Assembly (NCBI GenBank): GCA_900539375.1
Contig: UQBY01000040.1
Coordinates: 1-19,768 of the forward strand
Reading direction: 5' to 3'
Origin: an uncultured Clostridium sp.
GTDB lineage: Bacteria > Bacillota > Clostridia > Clostridiales > Clostridiaceae
DNA: 19,768 bases
The notes beneath the pieces are model-generated. The model saw only the letters and a program-made list of their open reading frames with translations, was not told the origin of the DNA and made no database searches. Each line of letters opens with the position of its first letter. Within the stretch, counting starts at the first letter, position 1. The translations under genes and the position numbers were made by a program. Below are positions 1 through 7,180 of this stretch, one piece after another.

Positions 1-83
1 TTTATCAAATTATTTTATTAATAATTTATATATTTTAATCAATCTTTCTTTTAAAGAATCAAACTTTCTTTTAAAATTACAAT
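1..83. repeat. Right-end copy of dispersed repeat family (cut by window edge)
   Basis: This stretch matches 5731-5813 base for base except position 56 (G here, C at 5786). The match stops after the last shared T at 83. It ends in two near-identical ~20-bp units (cores AATCTTTCTTTTAAA and AAACTTTCTTTTAAAA), which are inverted relative to the AAAGTTTGAT units elsewhere in the family. The rest of the element, if present, lies left of the window. The stop codon of the first gene falls inside it. Confidence 0.9.
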
Positions 84-1204
84 TCTATAATTCCTTCCTC
101 CCACTGTATTGGTATTTTTAGATTGCTATATTCATTAGTTTTTATAAATCTGTTAATCGAAAAATTACAAGCTACACACTTTATTTTCGTATGTCCATGT
201 ACAAGCGTTGGCATTTCATCCTCATAATAACTATCAACAACATCAAATATATTTATTAATGAATTATTTTTACAACAAGGACACTTTACCTTTGCATTTT
301 CAATAGGAGTTCCAGAAAATATTTTATAATATTTTTCTATTTCATCATAAATTAATTCTTGTTTATCATGATACTTATGATCTGTCAAACGTTTTAATCC
401 ACTTGTTCTTCCAAACTCCTTAAATAAGGCGATTTCTCCATAATCTATTGGATTACGCTTTCCTGCTTGAATTAATTGCTCTATTACATTAATTCCATCA
501 ATTGAATTAAACATTTCTTTATAATATTCATATCTCTTTATTGCTAAAATATCTCTTATAATAGGAAGAATATTTTGTGTCATCAATTCATCTAATGCAC
601 AATATTTAATTATTTTTATCCCTTTATGTAATGCCATATTCCTCATATTATTAATTAATCTTAGTTCACATTCATTGTCGCAAAACAAATTAGCCAACTC
701 ATCAGTAATTATACCTTCCTTATTCAATTTCTTTAATCGAGTTAGTGCTTCCATAAATTCTACAGTTTTACACTTTGAATAATCAGTCTCATTTAGTTCT
801 GTTCCATTAGCAAGTATTTTGTATAGTAAAATTGGATCATTTTTTATATTTAATGACAACATTTTTTGAGTGTTTTCTAGTAATTTTTTTATTTCTAATT
901 CAAAAAAATGCTGCAGATGAATTGCTATATTCATATAATTTTCAATATACTCTGAACAATCCTCTTCAAGTTCTTCATTTGTATTGTTAACTGCTTTTAT
1001 AACCCTTGCATCTATACTTATCTTTTCTGTACAATCTATATCGTCAAGGGAATCTTTAACAGAGTGATATGTCGCATAATAAGCCTTTAAAGCAATTTTT
1101 AATGAATAAAATGATGCATCATATATATTCTCTTTCTTATCCTCAATCTTAAATATATTATCATCATTATTATCATCCATAAATTTATCAGCATTTATTT
1201 TCAT
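77..1204 (-). CDS. HEPN-motif protein with C-terminal zinc ribbon; possible RNase/defence protein
   Basis: The 375-residue soluble protein has no signal peptide or membrane segment. A helical centre (about 90-230) carries R188-N-M-A-L-H193, fitting the R-x4-6-H motif of HEPN nucleases, preceded by a helix with HFFELEIKKLLE (about 99-110), as in HEPN/DUF4145-like proteins. The C-terminus has C308-x2-C311 and C343-x2-C346, a likely zinc ribbon. The ATG at 1204 follows AGGAGGATC at good spacing. The final codons and the TAA come from the edge of the dispersed repeat, so the native C-terminus may be shortened. HEPN proteins often act as RNases in toxin-antitoxin or abortive-infection systems; that role is inferred, and no antitoxin partner is visible within the window. 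The gene could instead be non-catalytic HEPN. ORF confidence is high, function moderate. Confidence 0.8.
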   Translation of the reverse strand: MKINADKFMDDNNDDNIFKIEDKKENIYDASFYSLKIALKAYYATYHSVKDSLDDIDCTEKISIDARVIKAVNNTNEELEEDCSEYIENYMNIAIHLQHFFELEIKKLLENTQKMLSLNIKNDPILLYKILANGTELNETDYSKCKTVEFMEALTRLKKLNKEGIITDELANLFCDNECELRLINNMRNMALHKGIKIIKYCALDELMTQNILPIIRDILAIKRYEYYKEMFNSIDGINVIEQLIQAGKRNPIDYGEIALFKEFGRTSGLKRLTDHKYHDKQELIYDEIEKYYKIFSGTPIENAKVKCPCCKNNSLINIFDVVDSYYEDEMPTLVHGHTKIKCVACNFSINRFIKTNEYSNLKIPIQWEEGIIEL

Positions 1205-1379
1205 ATGTTGATCCTCCTGTATTTTTATTACTATATTATTAATTTCTTAAGTCTTGAACTCCTTGAAATTTATGGTATCCATACAATAAGTACATTTAAG
1301 GTTTCTAACAAATAATTATTATATACCATTCTTTCTTGTGGCTACTCATTTAGTTAGAATTAATACATTTAAGTAAAAC

Positions 1380-2174
1380 TTAAGAACTTTTATTCTTTTT
1401 ATTTCTTACTATAATAGCAACAATAATAATAGTTATTATTGTAATTTGTATTACTATGGGTAAACTGGTTTTCATAATCTTTATTCTTTTATCATATATC
1501 GCTTTTTCTTTTTTAGTCATAAATTTATTACCATTCTCTTTTGCAAAGTGTTCTGCTTCCGAACCATATTCTCCAATAATTAACGTCTTATCTTCAAAAG
1601 CATGGTAACCAATTTTAGTTACACTTTTAGGTATATATGCAGTTTCCAAATGAGTTAGCTTAAATGCACTACTTCCAATTGTTTCTACAGCATTTGGAAT
1701 TGAAATACTTTTTAAAAAAGCACAACCATAGAAAGCACCATTCCCAATAAATTTTAATTTACTTGGTAGTTTTATATTCTTAAAATTGCAACAAGAAAAT
1801 GCCCCATCGTCAATTAACGTTATATTATCTGACAAATTAATTTCTCTCACATAACTATCATAAAATGCACTTTGTCCAACTTTTTCAACAGAATTACTCA
1901 TTGAAACACTTTGGACTTTACACCCCAAAAATGCTTCATCATTAATAATATTTACGTTATCTGGAATAATTACATCTGGGATTTTGGTATCCTTTGCTTC
2001 TACATCCACCTGTTGCTCTAAAATACGTTCTTTTGATAATAGATATTTATCTAAAACAACCTTATTCTCATTATTTACATATATTTGGAATTCATTACTC
2101 GCATATGCAGGTTTATTTCCTAATATAATTATTATTCCAATCAACAGTATTATTACTTTTCTTATTAATTTCAC
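1380..2174 (-). CDS. BspA-like leucine-rich repeat surface protein, membrane anchored
   Basis: The 264-residue protein has an N-terminal signal (basic start, hydrophobic 6-19, A-Y-A-S near 23-26). About six BspA/LRR_5-type repeats lie between 70 and 200, each with a core such as IGNGAFYGC, VGQSAFYD or IGSSAF. The repeat block closes with the GEYGSEAEHFAKEN-type end seen in this family. A membrane helix (about 237-256) and a short basic tail (RNKKNKSS) follow, so the repeats should face outside while the tail stays in the cytoplasm. The start is GTG at 2174, seven bases after GAGG. The gene lies 26 bases downstream of the large VWA/ricin gene and is probably cotranscribed with it. BspA-type repeats bind host proteins or other cells; the ligand here is unknown. 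Confidence 0.85.
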   Translation of the reverse strand: MKLIRKVIILLIGIIIILGNKPAYASNEFQIYVNNENKVVLDKYLLSKERILEQQVDVEAKDTKIPDVIIPDNVNIINDEAFLGCKVQSVSMSNSVEKVGQSAFYDSYVREINLSDNITLIDDGAFSCCNFKNIKLPSKLKFIGNGAFYGCAFLKSISIPNAVETIGSSAFKLTHLETAYIPKSVTKIGYHAFEDKTLIIGEYGSEAEHFAKENGNKFMTKKEKAIYDKRIKIMKTSLPIVIQITIITIIIVAIIVRNKKNKSS

Positions 2175-2200
2175 TATTATACCTCACAATATTGTTGTAA

Positions 2201-5152
2201 TTAAAATAATGTATTTTTTAACACCATTGGATTAGTTGATTTAAAAATCCAATCAAAATTTACATCTTTATCATCAAAGATTAAAGTGAGTGTAGGATTT
2301 ACTGTTCCCACTAATTTTTCCTTAATTTCAATATACTTTATTTGGTTGCTATAATTTGGATCATAAACTTCTAAATAGTATAAATCCGTATCTTTACATG
2401 ACTTATATAATTTTGTGGCTACCATTGCATGTGAACATTCTTTGAAATTCTCAAATCCAAAATAGAATAATTGTATTGGTCTTTCCTTTAATGCATCTTC
2501 AATACTACTTATGCTGAACAAATCATTATTCCAGCTACAAAGTGTTTTAAACCAATTGCCAGATTGAGCATCATTCCACCAATGAATCATATTTATTATT
2601 TCTTTTTGTTCATTAGTAAAATTCACAAAATTACCGTTCACACTGGTATCTATATCATTAAATCTAATATTATTGAAATCCGCTTTCAAATTCATCAATT
2701 CTTTATTATTATTAAATACATTATTATTAGATACATTATAATTATAATCTCTTGAAGTAACACTAGTAGCACTATTAAATGGTAACTGGTTCAAATAATA
2801 TAAAATGCTAGTTACTGATATACCAAAACAATTTCCACCATCATTATCATATGCAAAATTTTGAAATGGATATCCATTTTTAGAAACATCAAATCCAGAG
2901 TCTTCAATTAGTTTTACTTCTACTAAATCCAGTTTGCCATTTTTAGTTTCAACATATATTTTTTCAGTTGATGAATTAATTTTATTACTTAATTTACTAA
3001 ACGCATCACATAATGAGTCTGAATCATCAGCATGGAAGTACTGACCAAAAGTTGGTTTAGCTATGCTATCTCTTAAAACAGATACATTTACATCATTTCC
3101 TAATCCAACAGTATATATTTGAACATTATTCTCTTTAGCATAACCTACAGCAGTTATAATGTTTCCATTTGTTTGTTCTCCATCAGTTAGTAAAACGACT
3201 ATTTTTCTTCTGTTATCATCAAACATACCAGTAGCCTTATTTATAGCATCTGCAAAATTTGTACCACCTCCAGTAACACCTCTTAACTTTTCTAAACTAC
3301 TTTTTACTATACTTCGATCATTAGATAAATAAGTTATAGTATCAATCCCATTATTACCTATAAATTTATTTGCTGTAGCTGTACTATCAAATGAAACAAT
3401 TCCGAATCTATAAGTGTCCTTTGATAATGTTTTTACTAACTGCTGACATACATCTATTCTTTTACTATTAGAATCATTATAATTCATTGAACCTGATTTA
3501 TCTATCGCAAATATAATATCAATAGCATTTAGGTCTGTCACTATAGAACTGCTATCTCCAATAACATACTTTGAAAAATGCTCAAGATTACAATTCAATT
3601 TTTTATTTTGTTTATCTATTGTTGTGGCAACCTTTTCTAAAGTTAAGCTTTCTTCATTAATATAATATACAGATAAATTATCTTCATCGATTTCTTTTTG
3701 AGCTAATTCATCTTCACTATAAGCTATTTGAATTGCTGCTGAACTTATTTGGGAATCACTAGAAAATTCCAGTACTTTTCCTATAGTATTTGGGATACCT
3801 GATAAAAACTCATCATCAGATTCTCTTACTCTAGCTGTTGTAACTGCACTAGCACTTCCAGTTACATTCATATTAACCCCTAAGCTGTCATTATTTGAAG
3901 TATAGGAATATTGCTCCTTAACAGTATTTATAACTAGTGGATCTAATTTTAACATAATTTCACTATAATCGTCTAATGTATCACCATCTGTGTCAATTAA
4001 TAATGGATTAGTTCCATAAACATATATTTCTTCATAATCAGTAACTCCATCATTATCTGTATCTATCTTACATTTATTTGTTCCATACTCATCTTCAAGA
4101 GAGTTAACAATTCCATCACCATCAGTATCCTCACTAGATTTAATCTCCCATCCTAATGGATCTCCTAAATTTTTACCGTTTATTTTTTTAACTTTCCATT
4201 TTTGATTATCTCCATTTTCATCTTGCCAAATCTGTAGTTTAGCTCCATTATCTAATGATATACCTGCAATATCTAAACATTTGTTGCTTTGTTTAGATTT
4301 TATTTTATAGCAACCATTATTATCCATTTCAAAATACCATAATTGATTATCTTGTCCATTATATTCCCACTGATAAACAATTGTTCCATTCTGTGTATCT
4401 TGGTTTTTTACATCAATTACTTTACCAGAATTCTTTGATTCAATGTAAAAATATTTATCATCAATATATCTTATGTACCATATCTGATTATTATTTCCAT
4501 TATATTCATATTGTTGAATCAGAGCACCATTCTCATCGCTATTATTTTCCACATCTAATACCTTATTACTATTTACTGATGTTATTACATATTCAGAATC
4601 TTCTTTTACTGTATCAACATTTTGTATTTTCCACTTTTGATTATCACCATTAACATCTTCCCAAAGTTGCATTGGTGCACCATTATCAAAAGAAATTGCT
4701 GCAATGTCTATACATTTATTACTTTGTTTAGATTTGATTTTAAAATAGCCATCATCAGTTTTTTCAAAATACCATAATTGGTTGTCCCCATTAACATAAT
4801 CCCATTGATGAATTGTTGCCCCATTTTCTGTAGACATTTCCTTAACATCAATAACCTTACTTGAATTTTTTGAGATTATTTTGTAATATTTGCCTTCAAC
4901 CTGTTCTATTATCCATTGCTGGCTCGCACCATTTCCATAATCCCACTGCTGAATTTTATCTCCATTCTGAGTACCAAAATTAGCAACCTCCATTACTTTT
5001 CCACTGTTTTTTGATGTAATTACATACGTCTTTCCTGAAATAATACCACTATTATCTGTTTCATCTGCAGCGAATACATTTGCTGGCAATAATATCACAG
5101 AAAATATAAGTATCATTATACATGATAACCATTTTTTTAATTTTACAAACAT
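2201..5152 (-). CDS. Secreted ricin-lectin / Ca-binding / VWA protein with C-terminal cysteine-peptidase-like domain
   Basis: The 983-residue protein begins with a signal peptide (cleavage near A-F-A-A, 27-29). Two ricin-type beta-trefoil domains (about 38-178 and 186-324) hold six Q-x-W repeats at about 78, 124, 171, 222, 269 and 317, which suggests carbohydrate binding. Three aspartate-rich TSP3/EF-hand-like loops follow (342-348 DTDGDGI, 364-370 DTDNDGV, 387 on). The VWA domain (about 541-725) keeps the MIDAS residues D551-x-S-G-S, a TGGGTNF threonine near 631 and LLTDGEQ (D657). The last ~220 residues contain GGNC775FGIS, H908 and V-Y-D931-P-N933, arranged like a papain/C39-fold cysteine peptidase triad. 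The ATG at 5152 follows GAGGGGG at about 12 bases. It leads a two-gene unit with the LRR protein. A surface adhesin or effector acting on another cell is plausible but inferred; the peptidase call rests on motif spacing only. Confidence 0.85.
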   Translation of the reverse strand: MFVKLKKWLSCIMILIFSVILLPANVFAADETDNSGIISGKTYVITSKNSGKVMEVANFGTQNGDKIQQWDYGNGASQQWIIEQVEGKYYKIISKNSSKVIDVKEMSTENGATIHQWDYVNGDNQLWYFEKTDDGYFKIKSKQSNKCIDIAAISFDNGAPMQLWEDVNGDNQKWKIQNVDTVKEDSEYVITSVNSNKVLDVENNSDENGALIQQYEYNGNNNQIWYIRYIDDKYFYIESKNSGKVIDVKNQDTQNGTIVYQWEYNGQDNQLWYFEMDNNGCYKIKSKQSNKCLDIAGISLDNGAKLQIWQDENGDNQKWKVKKINGKNLGDPLGWEIKSSEDTDGDGIVNSLEDEYGTNKCKIDTDNDGVTDYEEIYVYGTNPLLIDTDGDTLDDYSEIMLKLDPLVINTVKEQYSYTSNNDSLGVNMNVTGSASAVTTARVRESDDEFLSGIPNTIGKVLEFSSDSQISSAAIQIAYSEDELAQKEIDEDNLSVYYINEESLTLEKVATTIDKQNKKLNCNLEHFSKYVIGDSSSIVTDLNAIDIIFAIDKSGSMNYNDSNSKRIDVCQQLVKTLSKDTYRFGIVSFDSTATANKFIGNNGIDTITYLSNDRSIVKSSLEKLRGVTGGGTNFADAINKATGMFDDNRRKIVVLLTDGEQTNGNIITAVGYAKENNVQIYTVGLGNDVNVSVLRDSIAKPTFGQYFHADDSDSLCDAFSKLSNKINSSTEKIYVETKNGKLDLVEVKLIEDSGFDVSKNGYPFQNFAYDNDGGNCFGISVTSILYYLNQLPFNSATSVTSRDYNYNVSNNNVFNNNKELMNLKADFNNIRFNDIDTSVNGNFVNFTNEQKEIINMIHWWNDAQSGNWFKTLCSWNNDLFSISSIEDALKERPIQLFYFGFENFKECSHAMVATKLYKSCKDTDLYYLEVYDPNYSNQIKYIEIKEKLVGTVNPTLTLIFDDKDVNFDWIFKSTNPMVLKNTLF

Positions 5153-5253
5153 AATTTTTTATTCCCCCTCATAATATAATAGTTTTTTATTTACTATATA
5201 GTACCATACTTTTGTTAATTTGTATAGTTATGTAAAATGATGTTTTTTTTCAA

Positions 5254-5813
5254 ATTGTTGATTTTAATGTTGATTTTAAACAAAGTTTGATCAAAATATT
5301 CTCTATAAATAGCTTAATTTCATGAAATTTATTTTTATTTTTTTAACAAAGTTTAATCAAGCCTTTATTTTTTCACCTTAGTTTTTATTAATTTTTTTAA
5401 TAAAGTTTAACCAAAACTATTGAAATTTAATGAAAATAAGCCATTTAGAAGTTTAATTTAGTTAATTTAAAGAAGATTTTGATACAACTTTATTATAAAT
5501 GATATAACTTTGTTATAAACGATATAACTTTGTTATAAACCTACATTTAATGTTGGTTTAAAAGAAAGTTTGATTAAAGTAACCTCTTCAAATGGCTTAA
5601 TTTCATTAAATGCTAGCTCATTATTTATAACAAATCTTGATTAAAATTCTCGTTTGTATAATTATTATTTATATAGATTTTAAAAGAAAGTTTGCTCAAA
5701 AGCTATGCAACAATTCTTTAATTAAGCCATTTTATCAAATTATTTTATTAATAATTTATATATTTTAATCAATCTTTCTTTTAAACAATCAAACTTTCTT
5801 TTAAAATTACAAT
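5254..5813. repeat. Full-length MITE-like dispersed repeat element, no transposase
   Basis: This 560-bp non-coding block has ends that are imperfect inverted repeats: the left end reads ATTGTTGATTTTAA, and the right end read in reverse is ATTGTAATTTTAAAAGAAAG. Inside are five direct copies of a motif close to AAAGTTTGATCAAAA (5282, 5348, 5402, 5565, 5687) and two inverted copies (about 5769-5807), plus repeated GCTTAATTTCAT/AAGCCATTT segments. Positions 5268-5549 match the copy at 8535-8778 apart from iteron number and a few substitutions. The right 83 bp match 1-83. There is no open reading frame of note. It separates the surface-protein unit from the toxin fragment. Confidence 0.8.
5481..5540. 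repeat. Three tandem 20-bp palindromic iterons
   Basis: Three head-to-tail units start at 5481, 5501 and 5521. The last two are exactly GATATAACTTTGTTATAAAC; the first differs at three bases. Each consensus unit contains TATAAC-TTT-GTTATA, a perfect 6-bp inverted repeat around a 3-bp spacer, as expected for binding of a dimeric protein. The same array has two units at 6588-6627 and one at 8750-8769. Confidence 0.9.
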
Positions 5814-6009
5814 AGAGGCTTTTGAAAGAGAAGCTTGGAAATCTGGTACAAGAGTAACTAACGGAAAAACATGGAAAGTAAAATCATATGATCATGTTAT
5901 TGGTGCTACAGGTGGAAAAGAAACAAAGTATGTTAGAATTGAAAATAGTAATGGTACCATTCATGGTCATCCTATATCTGAATTAGAATATAATAAATTA
6001 TTAAAATAG
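5812..6009 (+). pseudogene. Truncated C-terminal fragment of a polymorphic-toxin-like protein
   Basis: A 65-codon frame, starting exactly at the repeat edge, ends with TAG at 6009 and has no start codon; an in-frame stop occurs at 5782 inside the repeat. The peptide contains SGTRVTNGKTWKVKSYDHV and ends with NGTIHGHPISELEYNKLLK, the look of the extreme C-terminus of secreted polymorphic toxins (LXG, Rhs or CDI type). An immunity-like gene follows after 16 bases, the usual order for such toxins. The N-terminal delivery domains are missing. I cannot name the toxin family or its activity. Confidence 0.6.
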
Positions 6010-6025
6010 AAGAGGAGGTTACGAT

Positions 6026-6334
6026 ATGTTAAAAGATATAGATTTTAAATCTGGAAAAATAGAATATGACCAATTTAATATAAATTTTGATATTAGTTTT
6101 AAAGATCAACCAGAATCACTTCTAGAAGATTTGCTTCAAGTTAATTATCAAAATAGGTATATTATTGATTTAGGATGGTATCCTGAATTTGATAGTAATG
6201 GAAGCTTTATTATATATATAATAGGCGATTATAATTGGGATAGACCTATAAAAACAAGAAAATGCAGGGAAAAGAAAGATTTAAAAAATAATTTAGTTGA
6301 ATTTGTAAATATAGTAGAAAATTTTTTATATTAA
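6026..6334 (+). CDS. Putative immunity protein of a polymorphic toxin (orphan)
   Basis: The 102-residue acidic soluble protein has a strong site, AGAGGAGG, eight bases before its ATG. It has a beta-rich centre (IDLGWYPEFDSNGSFIIYII, then W-D-R-P-I) and a helical C-terminus, with no signal or membrane segment. The compact fold and its place directly behind a toxin C-terminal fragment are what one expects of a cytoplasmic immunity protein that binds and blocks its toxin. Since the toxin in front is truncated, the gene may now protect against toxin from related cells. It depends on a promoter in or near the repeat. No numbered immunity family can be assigned from sequence alone. Confidence 0.65.
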   Translation: MLKDIDFKSGKIEYDQFNINFDISFKDQPESLLEDLLQVNYQNRYIIDLGWYPEFDSNGSFIIYIIGDYNWDRPIKTRKCREKKDLKNNLVEFVNIVENFLY

Positions 6335-6433
6335 ACGTAAAATTATTTAATAGTAAAAATAACTATTCTGTTCGTAATAGTAAGATGTAAATATGTTTTT
6401 AGTTTATAATGTTTCATCTTGGAAATTTTGAAA

Positions 6434-6469
6434 AAATCTGCAAATACTATAGTAGATATTTGCAGATTT
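6434..6469 (+). terminator. Hairpin terminator after the immunity gene
   Basis: AAATCTGCAAATA at 6434-6446 pairs perfectly (13 bp) with TATTTGCAGATTT at 6457-6469 around a 10-base loop, 100 bases after the immunity stop codon. The following AATTTGTAATT is T-rich but not a clean T run, so termination may be moderate. Confidence 0.65.
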
Positions 6470-6492
6470 AATTTGTAATTAGTGAACGTCTA

Positions 6493-6632
6493 GTTGTTGA
6501 TTTTAAACAAAGTTTAACCAAAACTATTGAAATTTAATGAAAATAAGCCATTTAGAAGTTTAATTTAGTTAATTTAAAGAAGATTTTGATACAACTTTAT
6601 TATAAATGATATAACTTTGTTATAAACCTACA
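6493..6632. repeat. Shortened copy of the dispersed repeat (internal deletion)
   Basis: The copy begins with the common TGTTGATTTTAAACAAAGTTT, then jumps directly to the AACCAAAACTATTGAAATTT segment that in the full copy lies about 120 bp further on. The deletion joins two AAAGTTT motifs, as expected of slippage or recombination between internal repeats. The copy then matches through AATAAGCCATTTAGAAG and carries two 20-bp iterons (6588-6627). It ends with CTACA. Confidence 0.85.
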
Positions 6633-6819
6633 CCAGTCATAGGTATTTACCACCAAGTGTAGCCACCCCTGACTTATGGACACTTATTATCAATATTGTT
6701 GAATATATTATATAATAATCTATATTTTGAATTGTTATGGAATTAATTTTGAAATTAACTTCATTTTTATTGAATTTAAGTATAAAACAGATATCTCTAT
6801 CTGTGTCATATGATATCTC
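6633..6819. other. Non-coding interval, possible remnant of foreign DNA
   Basis: No credible gene is present. The first ~35 bases after the repeat (CAGTCATAGGTATTTACCACCAAGTGTAGCCACCCCTGAC region) are clearly richer in G+C than their surroundings and read open on the minus strand, which may be a scrap of an insertion sequence; I cannot name one. The rest is AT-rich and holds no clear hairpin followed by a T run on the minus strand for the adjoining 108-codon gene. Confidence 0.3.
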
Positions 6820-7146
6820 CTACTTCAATTTGAAATGAAATGCTGCTTCACTAATTCTCTCATCGATATCGGTTGCAAGTTCATCTTCTGACAAACAGTT
6901 CATCTGCCACATAAAAGCAGTAAATACACCCGTTCCATCAGCTTTTGTTGTAAAATGATTTCTATGCTTACAAGTATTTGTAATGGGATCCATTTCTAGC
7001 TTGCCACCAAATCCCAACTCCTGAATACGAACCTCCACCATTGCTATTATTTCCTTATTTTTTTCTGTCTTTAACATATTTATTGTTCCTTTCTGCCTGG
7101 CCCAGGACTTCATTATTTCCGGTGAATGTATTATCTCATATGCCAA
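6820..7146 (-). CDS. Unrecognised small protein, second gene of a cargo pair
   Basis: The 108-residue protein has no signal peptide or membrane segment and an acidic C-terminal half (SEDELATDIDERISEA). C59 and C83 and an HRNHF stretch (about 61-65) might bind metal, but no family is recognised. The frame opens at TTG (7146) with no clear ribosome site. An internal ATG at codon 12, preceded by GGAAATA, is an alternative, and the frame is also open upstream of the TTG. It follows the 407-residue gene by 34 bases on the same strand, so the two probably share a transcript. G+C is visibly higher than in the surrounding AT-rich genes, suggesting separate acquisition. Confidence 0.55.
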   Translation of the reverse strand: MAYEIIHSPEIMKSWARQKGTINMLKTEKNKEIIAMVEVRIQELGFGGKLEMDPITNTCKHRNHFTTKADGTGVFTAFMWQMNCLSEDELATDIDERISEAAFHFKLK

Positions 7147-7180
7147 TATATTTGTTACGGAAAAAAAATAACAATGAATT

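Noticed and set aside
1205..1379. Terminator or promoter between the first two genes
   Set aside because: I found no convincing stem with T run and no clear -35/-10 pair; the repeated TTAAATGTA words are too short to mean anything.
4381..4653. 90-codon plus-strand frame rich in Tyr and His
   Set aside because: It is the antisense shadow of the ricin repeats, where repeated Q-x-W and N codons create open frames on the other strand.
5153..5253. Promoter of the VWA/ricin gene
   Set aside because: Possible -10 words such as TATAGT occur but no -35 stands at 16-18 bases with a reasonable match, so I do not place it.
5481..5540. Replication origin iterons
   Set aside because: The same array occurs in three places with falling copy number and there is no replication initiator gene in the window, so an origin is not supported.
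5254..5813. CRISPR array from the repeated AAAGTTTGATCAAAA motifs
   Set aside because: Motif spacing is irregular, copies are imperfect and in both orientations, the segments between them are themselves repeated in other copies, and no cas genes are present.
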